Assembly (NCBI GenBank): GCA_002729695.1
Contig: PBYQ01000006.1
Coordinates: 1 to 64,000 of the forward strand
Reading direction: 5' to 3'
Source of the DNA: Citromicrobium sp.
GTDB lineage: Bacteria > Pseudomonadota > Alphaproteobacteria > Sphingomonadales > Sphingomonadaceae
Length of the DNA: 64,000 nt
The notes under the pieces were generated by a model. It was not told the DNA's origin. It saw nothing but the letters and a program-made list of their open reading frames with translations, and did no database searches. Each line of letters begins with the position of its first letter. Position 1 is the stretch's first letter. The translations under genes were made by a program, and so were the position numbers. Shown here piece after piece: positions 16,640 through 25,027 of the stretch.

Positions 16640-17584
16640 TCAACGAGCGATTTCGTCGATCAGTTCCCCCATGTCCCGGGGCAGGTCAGCCCGAAAATCG
16701 AGCCGTTCGCCGGTTGCGGGATGGATGAAGCCGAGGCTGGCGGCGTGAAGCGCCTGCCGGTGAAAGCCCAGTTTCTCGAGGATCGGCCGCAAGGCCTTGG
16801 GATCGCGTCCATATTGTGGGTCTCCTATTAACGGATGACCTATTGACGCACAGTGAACGCGCACCTGATGCGTGCGGCCGGTTTCCAGCCGGCATTCAAG
16901 TTTGCTTGCAACGCCCCAAGAATCGATTGTCCGGTAATGCGTCACGGCATGTTTGCCGCGCGACGCGTCGGCGTGGAGAACCGCCATTTTCTTGCGGTCG
17001 CGATCCGACCGGCCCAGCCGCGCGTCGATGGTGCCGTCGGCAGGCTTCGGGCGGCCCGCGCAGATCGCGATATAGCGCCGCTCGATAGTGTGCTCGGCAA
17101 ATTGTTTTGCGAGCCCTTCGTGCGCAGAATCAGTCTTCGCTACGACCAGCAAGCCACTGGTATCCTTGTCGATTCTATGGACGATGCCCGGGCGCTCGAC
17201 CCCGTTGATGCCCGAAAGCCGGCCCCGGCAGTGATGCAGCAGCGCGTTGACCAGCGTCCCGTCGCGATTGCCCGCTGCGGGGTGGACCACCATGCCCGCA
17301 GGCTTGTCGATCACGATCAGATGCTCGTCCTCGTAAGCGATGACGAGCGGGATATCCTGCGGTTCGGCTTCGAGCGGGACGGGCGCGGGCAGGGCGATGG
17401 TGAACGGCGTTCCCGCCGCAACCTTGGCCGACGGCGATGTCGCGCGCTTGCCGCCCACGCTCACCTGCCCATCCGCGATCAGCCCCTTGATCCGCTCGCG
17501 CGAAAGGTCGGTGGCATCGGCCAGCGCCTTGTCGAGGCGGGAGGGGGCGGGGATGGTGCCGGTGAGGGTTTCGGCTTTGGGCAT
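16640..17584 (-). CDS. rluD: 23S rRNA pseudouridine synthase RluD-like
   Basis: This 314-residue RluA-family enzyme converts uridines in 23S rRNA helix 69 to pseudouridine. It has an N-terminal S4 RNA-binding domain (residues ~14-65) and a catalytic domain with HRIDKDTSG, catalytic Asp139, and later CRLETGRTHQVRVH. It is transcribed leftward from a region shared with the divergent JAMM peptidase gene; that region holds an inverted pair of palindromic repeats. Confidence 0.93.
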   Translation of the reverse strand: MPKAETLTGTIPAPSRLDKALADATDLSRERIKGLIADGQVSVGGKRATSPSAKVAAGTPFTIALPAPVPLEAEPQDIPLVIAYEDEHLIVIDKPAGMVVHPAAGNRDGTLVNALLHHCRGRLSGINGVERPGIVHRIDKDTSGLLVVAKTDSAHEGLAKQFAEHTIERRYIAICAGRPKPADGTIDARLGRSDRDRKKMAVLHADASRGKHAVTHYRTIDSWGVASKLECRLETGRTHQVRVHCASIGHPLIGDPQYGRDPKALRPILEKLGFHRQALHAASLGFIHPATGERLDFRADLPRDMGELIDEIAR

Positions 17585-17605
17585 CCTGCGCCACTAGCTC
17601 AATTC

Positions 17606-17687
17606 GTCACCCCCGCGAAGGCGGGGGCCCGCTTCTTTTCGGTTGGTCGGTTTGATAAAGCGGGATTCCCGCATTCGCGGGAATGAC
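17606..17687. repeat. Inverted pair of palindromic repeats (REPIN-like)
   Basis: Two related units of 27-28 bp face each other: 17606-17632 (GTCACCCCCGCGAAGG...) and 17660-17687, the reverse complement of a GTCATTCCCGCGAATG... version. Each unit is itself a hairpin (arms 17610-17616/17621-17627 and 17665-17672/17677-17684). Together they can form a long cruciform. This is the layout of REP doublets. It sits between divergent genes, so it overlaps the promoters of rluD and the JAMM gene. Confidence 0.75.
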
Positions 17688-17701
17688 GACAGGGGGAATT
17701 C

Positions 17702-18094
17702 GTGATCCTGATAACGCACGCGAGCCTCGACGCCATCTTCACCCAAGCCGCCGAAGCCCACCCCCACGAATGCTGTGGGCTGCTGCTGGGGGAGGGCGGT
17801 CGGATCACGCATGCGCACCCCACCGCCAACGTCCACCCCGACCCCGCCACCCATTTCGAAATCGACCCAGCCGCACTCATCGCTGCCTACAAGGCCGAGC
17901 GGGAAGGAGGGCCGCGCATCTTGGGCTATTATCACTCGCATCCCAACGGGCGCGCCGAACCCTCGCCGACCGACCGGGCAAGCGCGGCGCATGACGGAAA
18001 AGTCTGGGCGATCGCAGCGAATGGGCAGGTTCGCTTCTTCCGCGATGGGGAGGATGGATTCGAGGCGCTTTCCTACGAAGTCGCGCCGCGCTAG
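17702..18094 (+). CDS. JAMM/MPN-family (M67) metallopeptidase
   Basis: This 130-residue stand-alone JAB1/MPN domain has all zinc and catalytic residues: Glu23 (HECCG), His78 and His80 (YYHSHP), Ser88 and Asp91 (PSPTD). Bacterial relatives remove C-terminal residues from ubiquitin-like sulphur carriers such as ThiS/MoaD or CysO, or remain uncharacterised. No sulphur-carrier gene is adjacent. GTG 17702 is chosen because AGGGGG lies seven bases upstream, directly after the palindromic repeat. The rightward neighbour is chpT. Confidence 0.85.
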   Translation: MILITHASLDAIFTQAAEAHPHECCGLLLGEGGRITHAHPTANVHPDPATHFEIDPAALIAAYKAEREGGPRILGYYHSHPNGRAEPSPTDRASAAHDGKVWAIAANGQVRFFRDGEDGFEALSYEVAPR

Positions 18095-18160
18095 GCAGGC
18101 GGCGATGACCTATTTCCCACCCCAATATTCCGCCCGGTTCGTAGCGCGCCCAGCGCGCGC

Positions 18161-18199
18161 CGCTTTTTCGGCCCCTGGACACTGTGTCAGGTGTGTCAG
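18161..18199 (+). repeat. Dispersed 38-39 bp repeat, copy A (upstream of chpT)
   Basis: A T-rich part, a CCCCTG and the 20-base core CACTGTGTCAGGTGTGTCAG (18180-18199) match the reverse complement of 30615-30652 with three substitutions and one gap, all outside the core. The core is a tandem of TGTGTCAG with a nine-base period. It ends 24 bases before the chpT ATG. Confidence 0.75.
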
Positions 18200-18223
18200 C
18201 GCGCAGAAAACGGGAGCTTTCGC

Positions 18224-18871
18224 ATGAGCGAGACCGATCCTCTTCTGCTCGCCAGCCAGCTATGTTCGCGGCTGTGCCACGACATGCTCAGCCCCGTAGG
18301 TGCGCTTTCCAACGGGCTTGAGCTGCTGGCCGACGAGAAGGACCCGCAGATGCGCCAGCGCTGTTTCGAGCTGCTCGAACAGAGCGCACGGACGAGTGCG
18401 GCCAAGCTCAAGTACTTTCGCCTCGCCTACGGGGCCGCAGGCGGCTTCGGCGAGCAGGTTTCCATCGACGAGCCCAAGGCCGTGATCGAGACGCTGGCCG
18501 CCGATGCCAAGCGGGTCCAGCTGCGCTGGCAGGTGGCCGCGCCGACCCTGTCGAAGTCCGCCGCCAAGGTGATGCTCAACCTCGCGCACATCGGGCTGGA
18601 TGCGCTGGTGCGCGGCGGAACGCTCGACATCGGGGTGGAGGAACGCGACGACGTGACCGAAATCGTGGTCCGCGCCACCGGGCCCAAGATCGCCTTCGAT
18701 CCGACGATCGGTGATGCGCTGGGCGGCAGGCTCGATCCTGCGGAACTGTCCGGCCGCACCGCGCCCGCACACCTGCTCTCGCTGATTGCGGAGCGCTCCG
18801 GTGGGCAAATCCAGACCCACGCCGAAGGCGACGCCCTGCTGCTCGGCGCCACGCTGCCGCACGTCGATTGA
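18224..18871 (+). CDS. chpT: Histidine phosphotransferase ChpT
   Basis: This 215-residue phosphotransferase passes phosphate from the hybrid kinase CckA to CtrA and CpdR, controlling the alphaproteobacterial cell cycle and motility. The N-terminal dimerisation helix carries the phosphorylatable histidine, His19, in SRLCHDMLSPVGAL. A degenerate kinase-like fold follows, with no ATP-binding motifs. GGGAG precedes ATG 18224. A dispersed repeat directly upstream also precedes queE. The downstream gene starts 25 bp later and may be co-transcribed. Confidence 0.9.
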   Translation: MSETDPLLLASQLCSRLCHDMLSPVGALSNGLELLADEKDPQMRQRCFELLEQSARTSAAKLKYFRLAYGAAGGFGEQVSIDEPKAVIETLAADAKRVQLRWQVAAPTLSKSAAKVMLNLAHIGLDALVRGGTLDIGVEERDDVTEIVVRATGPKIAFDPTIGDALGGRLDPAELSGRTAPAHLLSLIAERSGGQIQTHAEGDALLLGATLPHVD

Positions 18872-18896
18872 GCGGGGCGGCATGAAGGGAGAGGGC

Positions 18897-19601
18897 ATGA
18901 GCGAGCTGGTTCACCACGAGAGGCTCTCGCCCAATTACGACGAACGTCACGCGCCCGTTTCCATGGTGGTGATCCACTATACCGAGATGGAAAGCGCAAC
19001 CGCGGCGATCGACCGGCTGACCGATCCCGAGAGCAAGGTCTCCGCGCACTACGTGATCAGCGAGGGTGGCGAGGTGACCCGGCTGGTACCCGAAGACAAG
19101 CGCGCGTGGCACGCGGGCGTTTCCTACTGGCGCGGCGAATCCGATGTGAACGGGATCAGCGTTGGGATCGAGCTGGACCATCCCGGCCATGCACTCGGCT
19201 ATCGCGAGTTCTCCGAGGCGCAGATCGGTGCGCTGTTGCCGCTTTTGCACTCGATCGTGAAGCGGCACGATGTCCCGCGCGCCAACGTGGTCGGCCATTC
19301 GGACGTCGCTCCGCATCGCAAGATCGACCCGGGTGAGCTGTTCCCGTGGGCAAAGCTGGCCGAACACGGGCTGTGCCTGCCGCGTCCGACCAAGCTGGAG
19401 CTGGGCGATCCGTTCGACAACGACGGTGCCTTCTACCTCGCGATGGAGCGATTCGGATACGACATCAGCGACGGGCGCAAGTCGGTCGAGGCGTTCCAGC
19501 GGCGCTGGCGGCCCGAGCTGATCGACGGCGTTATCGACGGCGAGATCCGCGCGATCCTGTTCCAGCTGCTGCTCGACCGCGACCGGGGGCTGGCGCGGTA
19601 G
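18897..19601 (+). CDS. N-acetylmuramoyl-L-alanine amidase (Amidase_2)
   Basis: This 234-residue zinc amidase cleaves the bond between MurNAc and the stem peptide. The zinc ligands are in VVIHYTE (His ~27) and GHSDVAPHRKIDPG (His ~134, Asp/His late motif), as in AmiD/AmpD. The C-terminal ~60 residues resemble a peptidoglycan-binding helical domain (FQRRW). No signal peptide is visible, so it may be cytoplasmic and recycle muropeptides like AmpD, or be exported by an unseen route. ATG 18897 follows GGGAGAGGG and is preferred over an ATG five codons upstream. Confidence 0.88.
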   Translation: MSELVHHERLSPNYDERHAPVSMVVIHYTEMESATAAIDRLTDPESKVSAHYVISEGGEVTRLVPEDKRAWHAGVSYWRGESDVNGISVGIELDHPGHALGYREFSEAQIGALLPLLHSIVKRHDVPRANVVGHSDVAPHRKIDPGELFPWAKLAEHGLCLPRPTKLELGDPFDNDGAFYLAMERFGYDISDGRKSVEAFQRRWRPELIDGVIDGEIRAILFQLLLDRDRGLAR

Positions 19602-19618
19602 CTGCGGCGCGATTGCGC

Positions 19619-19646
19619 TTGGCTATCGGGCCGGGCTTGCCTATCT
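19619..19646 (+). promoter_or_regulatory. Candidate promoter of rnpB
   Basis: TTGGCT (19619-19624) and CTATCT (19641-19646) are spaced by 16 bases, and the mature rnpB 5' end at about 19652 lies six bases further, as expected for a transcription start. It begins just after the amidase stop codon. Confidence 0.5.
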
Positions 19647-19651
19647 CGCCC

Positions 19652-20040
19652 GGTGCCAGGAGGCTGGGCAGCCGCGTCGCTTATGTGCCGAGGAAAGTCC
19701 GGGCTCCACGAAGCAAGGGTGGCGGGTAACGCCCGCCGGGGGCGACCTCAGGGAAAGTGCCACAGAGAGTATACCGCCGATGGCCCCTAAAAGGGCACAG
19801 GCAAGGGTGAAAGGGTGCGGTAAAAGCGCACCGGGGGCTTGGTAACAGGTCCCGTCATGGCAAACCCCACCCGGAGCAAGGCCGAATAGGGATCCCGCGC
19901 CAGAAATGGCAGGAACGCTTCGTTCCGAGGAGGTCTGGGTTGGCTGCTCGAGCGCGTCGGCAACGGCGCGCCTAGATGAATGGCTGCCCCCTGCCGTTTT
20001 GCGGCAGGGACAGAACCCGGCTTACAGGCCTCCTGGCACC
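19652..20040 (+). ncRNA. rnpB: RNase P RNA (class A)
   Basis: This is the catalytic RNA of RNase P, which matures tRNA 5' ends. It is recognised from the conserved blocks GAGGAAAGTCCGGGCTCC near the 5' end, ACAGAGAGTATACCGCC, GGGTGAAAGGGTGCGGTAA, AACCCCACCCGGAGCAAGG followed by CCGAATAGGG, and ACAGAACCCGGCTTACAGGC near the 3' end. The ends pair as helix P1: GGTGCCAGGAGGC (19652) with GCCTCCTGGCACC (ending 20040). The length of about 389 nt is usual. The 3' end abuts the stop codon of the convergent ugd gene with no gap, and no terminator hairpin of its own is visible. Confidence 0.97.
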
Positions 20041-21363
20041 TTATTCCCGGCCGACGCTGGTGTAGTGGAACCCCGCCTCGCGAACGTCGGCGGGGGTGTA
20101 GATGTTGCGCAGGTCGACCAGCACCGGCGACTTGGCGAGTTGCTTGACCCGTTTGAGGTCGAGCGCGCGGAACACGTCCCACTCGGTGACGATGACCACC
20201 GCGTCTGCGCCTTCGATGGCGGCATAGGGATCGTCCTTCATCTCCACCTCGGGCATCAGCGGGGCGGCGATCTCCATCCCTTCGGGATCGTACGCGGCGA
20301 TCTCGACACCGGCATCGGCGAGCGTTTGCGCCACCGCGATGGCGGGCGAATCGCGCATGTCGTCGGTGTTCGGCTTGAACGTCAGGCCAAGCATCGCGAC
20401 CCGCTTGCCCCGCGCCGCATCGAGCCCGCCGAGCGCATCGACCACCTTGCGGCCCATCGCGCGCTTGCGGCTGTCGTTGACCTTCACCACGGCTTCCACG
20501 ATCCGCGTGGGGCTGTCGTAATCCTCAGCGGTCTTGAGCAGCGCGAGCGTGTCCTTGGGGAAGCACGACCCGCCATAGCCGGGCCCTGCGTGGAGGAACT
20601 TGGAGCCGATGCGGTTGTCCATCCCGATCCCGCGCGCGACATCCTGCACGTTTGCGCCGACCTTCTCGCACAGGTCGGCGATCTCGTTGATGAAGGTGAT
20701 CTTGGTCGCGAGGAAGGCGTTGGCAGCGTACTTGATCAGCTCGCTGGTCCGGCGACCGACGAAGAGGATCGGCGATTCGTTGAGGAACAGCGGGCGATAG
20801 ACTTCGCGCATTACGTCACGCCCGAAATCGTCCTCGGCCCCGATCACGATCCGGTCGGGCCGCTTGAAATCGCCGATCGCGGCGCCTTCGCGCAGGAATT
20901 CCGGATTGGAGACGACCGCGACCTTCAGGCCGCGATCTCGCACCGCTGCACTCTCCAGCAATATCCGCTCGACCTCGTCGCCGGTGCCGACGGGCACAGT
21001 CGATTTGGTGACGACGACCGCGTCATTGACCAGCGATTCGCCGACTTCGCGGGCGACGGCATGGACGAAAGACAGGTCTGCGTGGCCATCGCCCCGGCGG
21101 CTGGGGGTGCCCACCGCGATGAAGATGGCGCCCGCTCCCTCTATCCCTTCGGCGAGATCGGTCGTGAAGGTAAGGCGCCCGGCGCGCGCGTTGCTGTCGA
21201 CAAGCGCATCCAGCCCCGGTTCGTAGATCGGCATGATGCCTTCGCGAAGACGTTCGATCTTCGAGGCGTCCTTGTCGATGCACACGACATCATGGCCGAA
21301 ATCGGCGAAACAGGCCCCCGAGACGAGGCCGACATAGCCCGACCCGACCATTGCGATTTTCAT
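20041..21363 (-). CDS. ugd: UDP-glucose 6-dehydrogenase
   Basis: This 440-residue NAD-dependent enzyme oxidises UDP-glucose to UDP-glucuronate for surface polysaccharides. The Rossmann motif GSGYVG (residues 7-12), the STVPVGTG segment, the FINEIADLCE helix and the catalytic Cys267 in GPGYGGSCFPKD are all present. AAAGG precedes the ATG. It starts 13 bp after the phosphatase gene on the same strand, so the two are probably co-transcribed. The 3' end touches rnpB. Confidence 0.96.
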   Translation of the reverse strand: MKIAMVGSGYVGLVSGACFADFGHDVVCIDKDASKIERLREGIMPIYEPGLDALVDSNARAGRLTFTTDLAEGIEGAGAIFIAVGTPSRRGDGHADLSFVHAVAREVGESLVNDAVVVTKSTVPVGTGDEVERILLESAAVRDRGLKVAVVSNPEFLREGAAIGDFKRPDRIVIGAEDDFGRDVMREVYRPLFLNESPILFVGRRTSELIKYAANAFLATKITFINEIADLCEKVGANVQDVARGIGMDNRIGSKFLHAGPGYGGSCFPKDTLALLKTAEDYDSPTRIVEAVVKVNDSRKRAMGRKVVDALGGLDAARGKRVAMLGLTFKPNTDDMRDSPAIAVAQTLADAGVEIAAYDPEGMEIAAPLMPEVEMKDDPYAAIEGADAVVIVTEWDVFRALDLKRVKQLAKSPVLVDLRNIYTPADVREAGFHYTSVGRE

Positions 21364-21376
21364 GCGTTTAGACCTT

Positions 21377-22198
21377 TCATGTCTCGTCGCCCCATTTTTC
21401 GATCGACACGGAGTCTTCGCCCGCCTCGTCGTCTGAGGTTTGCCTTGCTTGTATGAAGCGCTGCGTCTCGCCTTCCAGCACCAGCGCAGTCAAGCGCCCA
21501 AACCGGAATGCGCCCGTGTCGACGCCGATGCGATGCGGCCGATGCTCGACCGTTTCGAAAATCGTGTGACCGTGGACGATCACTTTCTCGAACGGCGAAT
21601 CATGGCCGAGGAAGCGTCCCCTGATCCAGAGCAGGTCCTGGCGCGTCTGATCGTCGAGCGTGCGAGTGGGTTCGACCCCGGCGTGGACGAAGGCATAGTC
21701 GCCGGCAATGATCAGTTCCTCGAACCCGGCCAGGAACTCCCGATGCTTGCGGGGCACCGCCTTCCGGACGCGTTCCTGCAACTCTTCGAGGGAAAGCTTG
21801 TTGTAGTCGCGCCGAGTGATCCCGTAACTCAGGATGGTCTCACGACCTCCGTGCTTCAGGAATTGTCGCAGGACCTTGAGATCGTCGAGGCTGTCCAGGA
21901 ACATTTGTTCGTGGTTCCCGGCGAGGTAGCGGACCTTGCGCTGTTTGCCCCAGTCGCGGGCGCGCGCCACTACCTCTGCGCTTTGCTTCCCGCGGTCGAT
22001 CAGATCGCCGAGAAGGATGATCGTTGTGTCCGCCGCAGGGGCCTCCGCATCATCCTCTTCGATCGCCTCGATCAGCGCTTCAAACAGGTCGTAGCATCCG
22101 TGGATATCGCCGATCGCATAATAGCGCGTACCCTCCGGCACCGAAGGTCGCGGAGCGGCGGGCGCTTTGCGGAAAAGGTTGCGAAAGGGCTTCAGCAT
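21377..22198 (-). CDS. PPP-family metallophosphoesterase (Ser/Thr phosphatase-like)
   Basis: This 273-residue enzyme with a dinuclear metal site has the three family signatures GDIHG (~30-34), GDLIDRG (~64-70) and GNHE (~93-96), plus later His residues in FVHAG and VHGH. It resembles bacterial PrpA/ApaH-like phosphatases; the substrate may be phosphoprotein or dinucleoside polyphosphate. The downstream neighbour is ugd. The 110 bp between it and nhaA hold no gene. Confidence 0.88.
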   Translation of the reverse strand: MLKPFRNLFRKAPAAPRPSVPEGTRYYAIGDIHGCYDLFEALIEAIEEDDAEAPAADTTIILLGDLIDRGKQSAEVVARARDWGKQRKVRYLAGNHEQMFLDSLDDLKVLRQFLKHGGRETILSYGITRRDYNKLSLEELQERVRKAVPRKHREFLAGFEELIIAGDYAFVHAGVEPTRTLDDQTRQDLLWIRGRFLGHDSPFEKVIVHGHTIFETVEHRPHRIGVDTGAFRFGRLTALVLEGETQRFIQARQTSDDEAGEDSVSIEKWGDET

Positions 22199-22308
22199 GA
22201 GTTCGCGATTGGACTGTCAGAGGTTCGCGGGCGTGTCCTTGCACATGATCGACAGCGCGCTCGTGTCGCGGCAGATAGGCTGTTGAGGCCGCAACCGCAA
22301 CCCGGCGA

Positions 22309-23541
22309 TCAGGGCGTGTTCGACCGTGCGTCCTCGTAAATCTGCTTCTCTTCCGGGTGCTTCGTGGTGATCCGCAGGGCGATATAACCGATAACGGCGG
22401 ACACGATCGAGCCGAGCAGGATGCCGATCTTGGCTTCCTCCACGAACAGCCGGTTGCCCTGGAATGCGAGTTCGCTGATGAACAGCGACATCGTGAAACC
22501 GATCCCGGTCAGGATCGAAACGCCCCAGATTTCCATCCAGCTTGCGTTTTCCGGCTTCCTCGCGATGCCGAGCTTCACCGCCACGACGATAATCGTGAAA
22601 ATGCCGAGCTGCTTGCCCACGAACAGACCGGTGGCGATCGCAAGCGGCAGCGGCGCGAAGACCTGTTCAAGACCCATGTCGAGGAAGTGCACGCCGGCAT
22701 TCGCGAAGCCGAAGATCGGGACGACGAGATAGGCGCTCCACGGTGCCAGCCCGTGTTCGGCCTTTTCCAGCATGGAATGCCCGTCGGAATCGCGCATCGG
22801 GATCGTCAGCGCAGCGAGTACGCCGGCGATGGTCGCGTGCACCCCGGAGAAAAGCACCGCGAACCAAAGCGCGACGGCCATCAGGATGAAAGGCCAGAAA
22901 TGCTTCACGCCGAACCTGTTCATGCCGACCATGACGCCGAAAAGCGCGATCGCGACGGCCAGCCACATCACGTCGAGATGGGCGGTGTAGAAGATCGCGA
23001 TAACCAGCACAGCGCCGATATCGTCAACGATGGCGACAGTCAGCAGGAATAGCCGCAGCGAGGCCGGGACCCGGCTGCCGAGCAGGCCCAGCACACCCAT
23101 CGCGAATGCGATGTCGGTCGCAGCGGGGATCGCCCAGCCGCGGATCAGTTGAGGGTCGGCGTTGCCCGCGATGGTGACGTAGATTAGCGCCGGAGCCGCC
23201 ATGCCCGCGGCAGCAGCCATGATCGGGAGAGTACGCTTGTCCGCGCTCGACAACTCGCCGCAGATCAGTTCCCGCTTCACCTCGAGACCGACGACGAAGA
23301 AGAAGATGACCATCAGGCCATCGTTGATCCAGAGGTGCAAAGTATTGAGGTAGAAGGTGTCTTTCGACCACAAATAGCCGTTGAACAGCCTTTCGTAATC
23401 CTCCGCCAGCGGCGAATTCGCGACGACCATCGCGGCGGCCGCAACCAGGATCAGGAGAATGCCCGCCGATGCGTCGCTGACGAACAGCGCGCGGACAGGG
23501 GCGAAGGCGCGGCGAATGGGTTTGCGGATCGGTTCGAGCAT
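22309..23541 (-). CDS. nhaA: Na+/H+ antiporter NhaA
   Basis: This inner-membrane antiporter of about 410 residues with 12 segments exchanges cytoplasmic Na+ or Li+ for protons and supports pH and salt tolerance. The conserved aspartates are visible: AATDIAFAMG (equivalent to E. coli Asp133) and AIVDDIGAVLVIA (Asp163/Asp164). ATG 23541 is chosen because AGAGGT lies five bases upstream; an in-frame TTG six codons earlier lacks this. It is divergent from the glycosyltransferase gene. Confidence 0.95.
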   Translation of the reverse strand: MLEPIRKPIRRAFAPVRALFVSDASAGILLILVAAAAMVVANSPLAEDYERLFNGYLWSKDTFYLNTLHLWINDGLMVIFFFVVGLEVKRELICGELSSADKRTLPIMAAAAGMAAPALIYVTIAGNADPQLIRGWAIPAATDIAFAMGVLGLLGSRVPASLRLFLLTVAIVDDIGAVLVIAIFYTAHLDVMWLAVAIALFGVMVGMNRFGVKHFWPFILMAVALWFAVLFSGVHATIAGVLAALTIPMRDSDGHSMLEKAEHGLAPWSAYLVVPIFGFANAGVHFLDMGLEQVFAPLPLAIATGLFVGKQLGIFTIIVVAVKLGIARKPENASWMEIWGVSILTGIGFTMSLFISELAFQGNRLFVEEAKIGILLGSIVSAVIGYIALRITTKHPEEKQIYEDARSNTP

Positions 23542-23629
23542 GCGGCACCTCTTTATCAAACTCTCGCGCGTTGCAAGGCCCCGCTGCCTTCGATAGGCTG
23601 CATCTACGGGGGTAAAGGGGTATCGTGGG

Positions 23630-25027
23630 ATGCTAGGCGCGGCATTTACGCCACTCGACTGGCTGGCCGTGGTTCATCGCGAACTTCTCCTCTTTTCGTG
23701 CCTGTTCTTCGCGCTCGGCTCGCTCGACGAATTCGCGATCGATATTCTCTACCTGGCTGGACGGTTGAGCGGGCGTATCCGAACTCCGGTGATCGACCGT
23801 CAGGATGTGGAGGGTCGCGACCTTTCGGGGCCTGTCGCGGTGATCGTGCCTGCCTGGCGTGAGGAGGAAGTGATCGGCGCGACCATGCGCCATCTTCTTA
23901 CCGCGTGGCCGCAAGAACAGATGCGGCTGTATGTCGGCTGCTATGCGAATGACCCGGCGACGATCGCGGCTGCGGCTCGCGCGGCGCGTGGGCGTGCCAG
24001 AGCACGGATCGTGATCCACTCCGGACCCGGCCCGACCACCAAGGCGGACTGCATGAACCGCGTCTATCGCGCGATCGAGGAAGACGAGCGGCGCGAGGAT
24101 ATCCGTTTCCGGATGGTGGTGATCCACGATGCCGAAGACATGGTCGATCCAGCTGCACTGCCGCTGTTCGACGCAGCCATCGCGAAGGCTGAACTGCTGC
24201 AGATACCCGTCCTGCCGTCACCTCAGGCGCCGTCGCGTTGGGTATCAGGGCACTACATGGACGAATTTGCCGAAGCCCACGCCAAGGCGATGGTCGTGCG
24301 AGACTGGCTGGGTGCCGGGATCCCATCGGCAGGGGTGGGCTGCGCGATCGCGCGCGATCGTCTGGCGATCCTCGATACGCGATCGGAGCGGCGCGGTCCG
24401 TTCGATGCCGACAGTCTGACCGAAGATTACGAACTGGGGTTGAGAGTGGCGGAAGCGGGCGCGAAGGTCGCGTTTCTCAGAGTGCGCGGGAGCGACGGGC
24501 GACTGGTGGCAACGCGTGCCTTCTTTCCCCGACGGCTTGAAACTGCAGTGCGGCAAAAGACCCGCTGGGTCTGCGGGATCGCGCTGCAAGGGTGGGATCG
24601 GATGGGCTGGAGCGGCGGCATCATCGACGGCTGGATGCGGCTGCGCGATCGACGCGGGCCAATGGCAGCATTGGTCCTGTTTGCCGCCTATCTCCTGCTC
24701 ATCTTGAGCGCGGTTCTGCTGGTCGCGCAACACCTCGGATTGGCACGTTCGCTGGCGCTCACGCCGCTGATCGGGACCTTGCTGGTCACCAATGCCGTCA
24801 GTCTTGTCTGGCGCTCCGCCTTTCGTGGCATCTTTACTGCGCGCGAATACGGGGCGGAGGAGGGCGTTCGCGCTGTCCTTCGGATACCTCTGAGCAATTT
24901 CATCGCGATTTTGGCGGGCCGCCGCGCGGTGGTGCAATATGTCGCAAGCCTGCGCGGCGCGATTGTGACCTGGGACAAGACCGAGCATCGCGGCCATCCT
25001 TCACTCGTGCCCGGTACATCTGCATGA
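23630..25027 (+). CDS. Membrane-bound family 2 glycosyltransferase, NfrB-like
   Basis: This 465-residue protein should polymerise or transfer sugars at the inner membrane. An N-terminal membrane segment (~17-42) precedes a GT2 domain with VIVPAWREEE (72-80), HDAED (166-170), the acceptor motif TEDYELG (264-270) and QKTRW (309-313), the QxxRW type of processive synthases. C-terminal membrane segments follow (~345-400). The layout matches the N-terminal half of E. coli NfrB, which works with NfrA to make a surface glycan used as receptor by phage N4; the C-terminal extension of NfrB is absent. Its stop overlaps the next gene as ATGA. Confidence 0.8.
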   Translation: MLGAAFTPLDWLAVVHRELLLFSCLFFALGSLDEFAIDILYLAGRLSGRIRTPVIDRQDVEGRDLSGPVAVIVPAWREEEVIGATMRHLLTAWPQEQMRLYVGCYANDPATIAAAARAARGRARARIVIHSGPGPTTKADCMNRVYRAIEEDERREDIRFRMVVIHDAEDMVDPAALPLFDAAIAKAELLQIPVLPSPQAPSRWVSGHYMDEFAEAHAKAMVVRDWLGAGIPSAGVGCAIARDRLAILDTRSERRGPFDADSLTEDYELGLRVAEAGAKVAFLRVRGSDGRLVATRAFFPRRLETAVRQKTRWVCGIALQGWDRMGWSGGIIDGWMRLRDRRGPMAALVLFAAYLLLILSAVLLVAQHLGLARSLALTPLIGTLLVTNAVSLVWRSAFRGIFTAREYGAEEGVRAVLRIPLSNFIAILAGRRAVVQYVASLRGAIVTWDKTEHRGHPSLVPGTSA

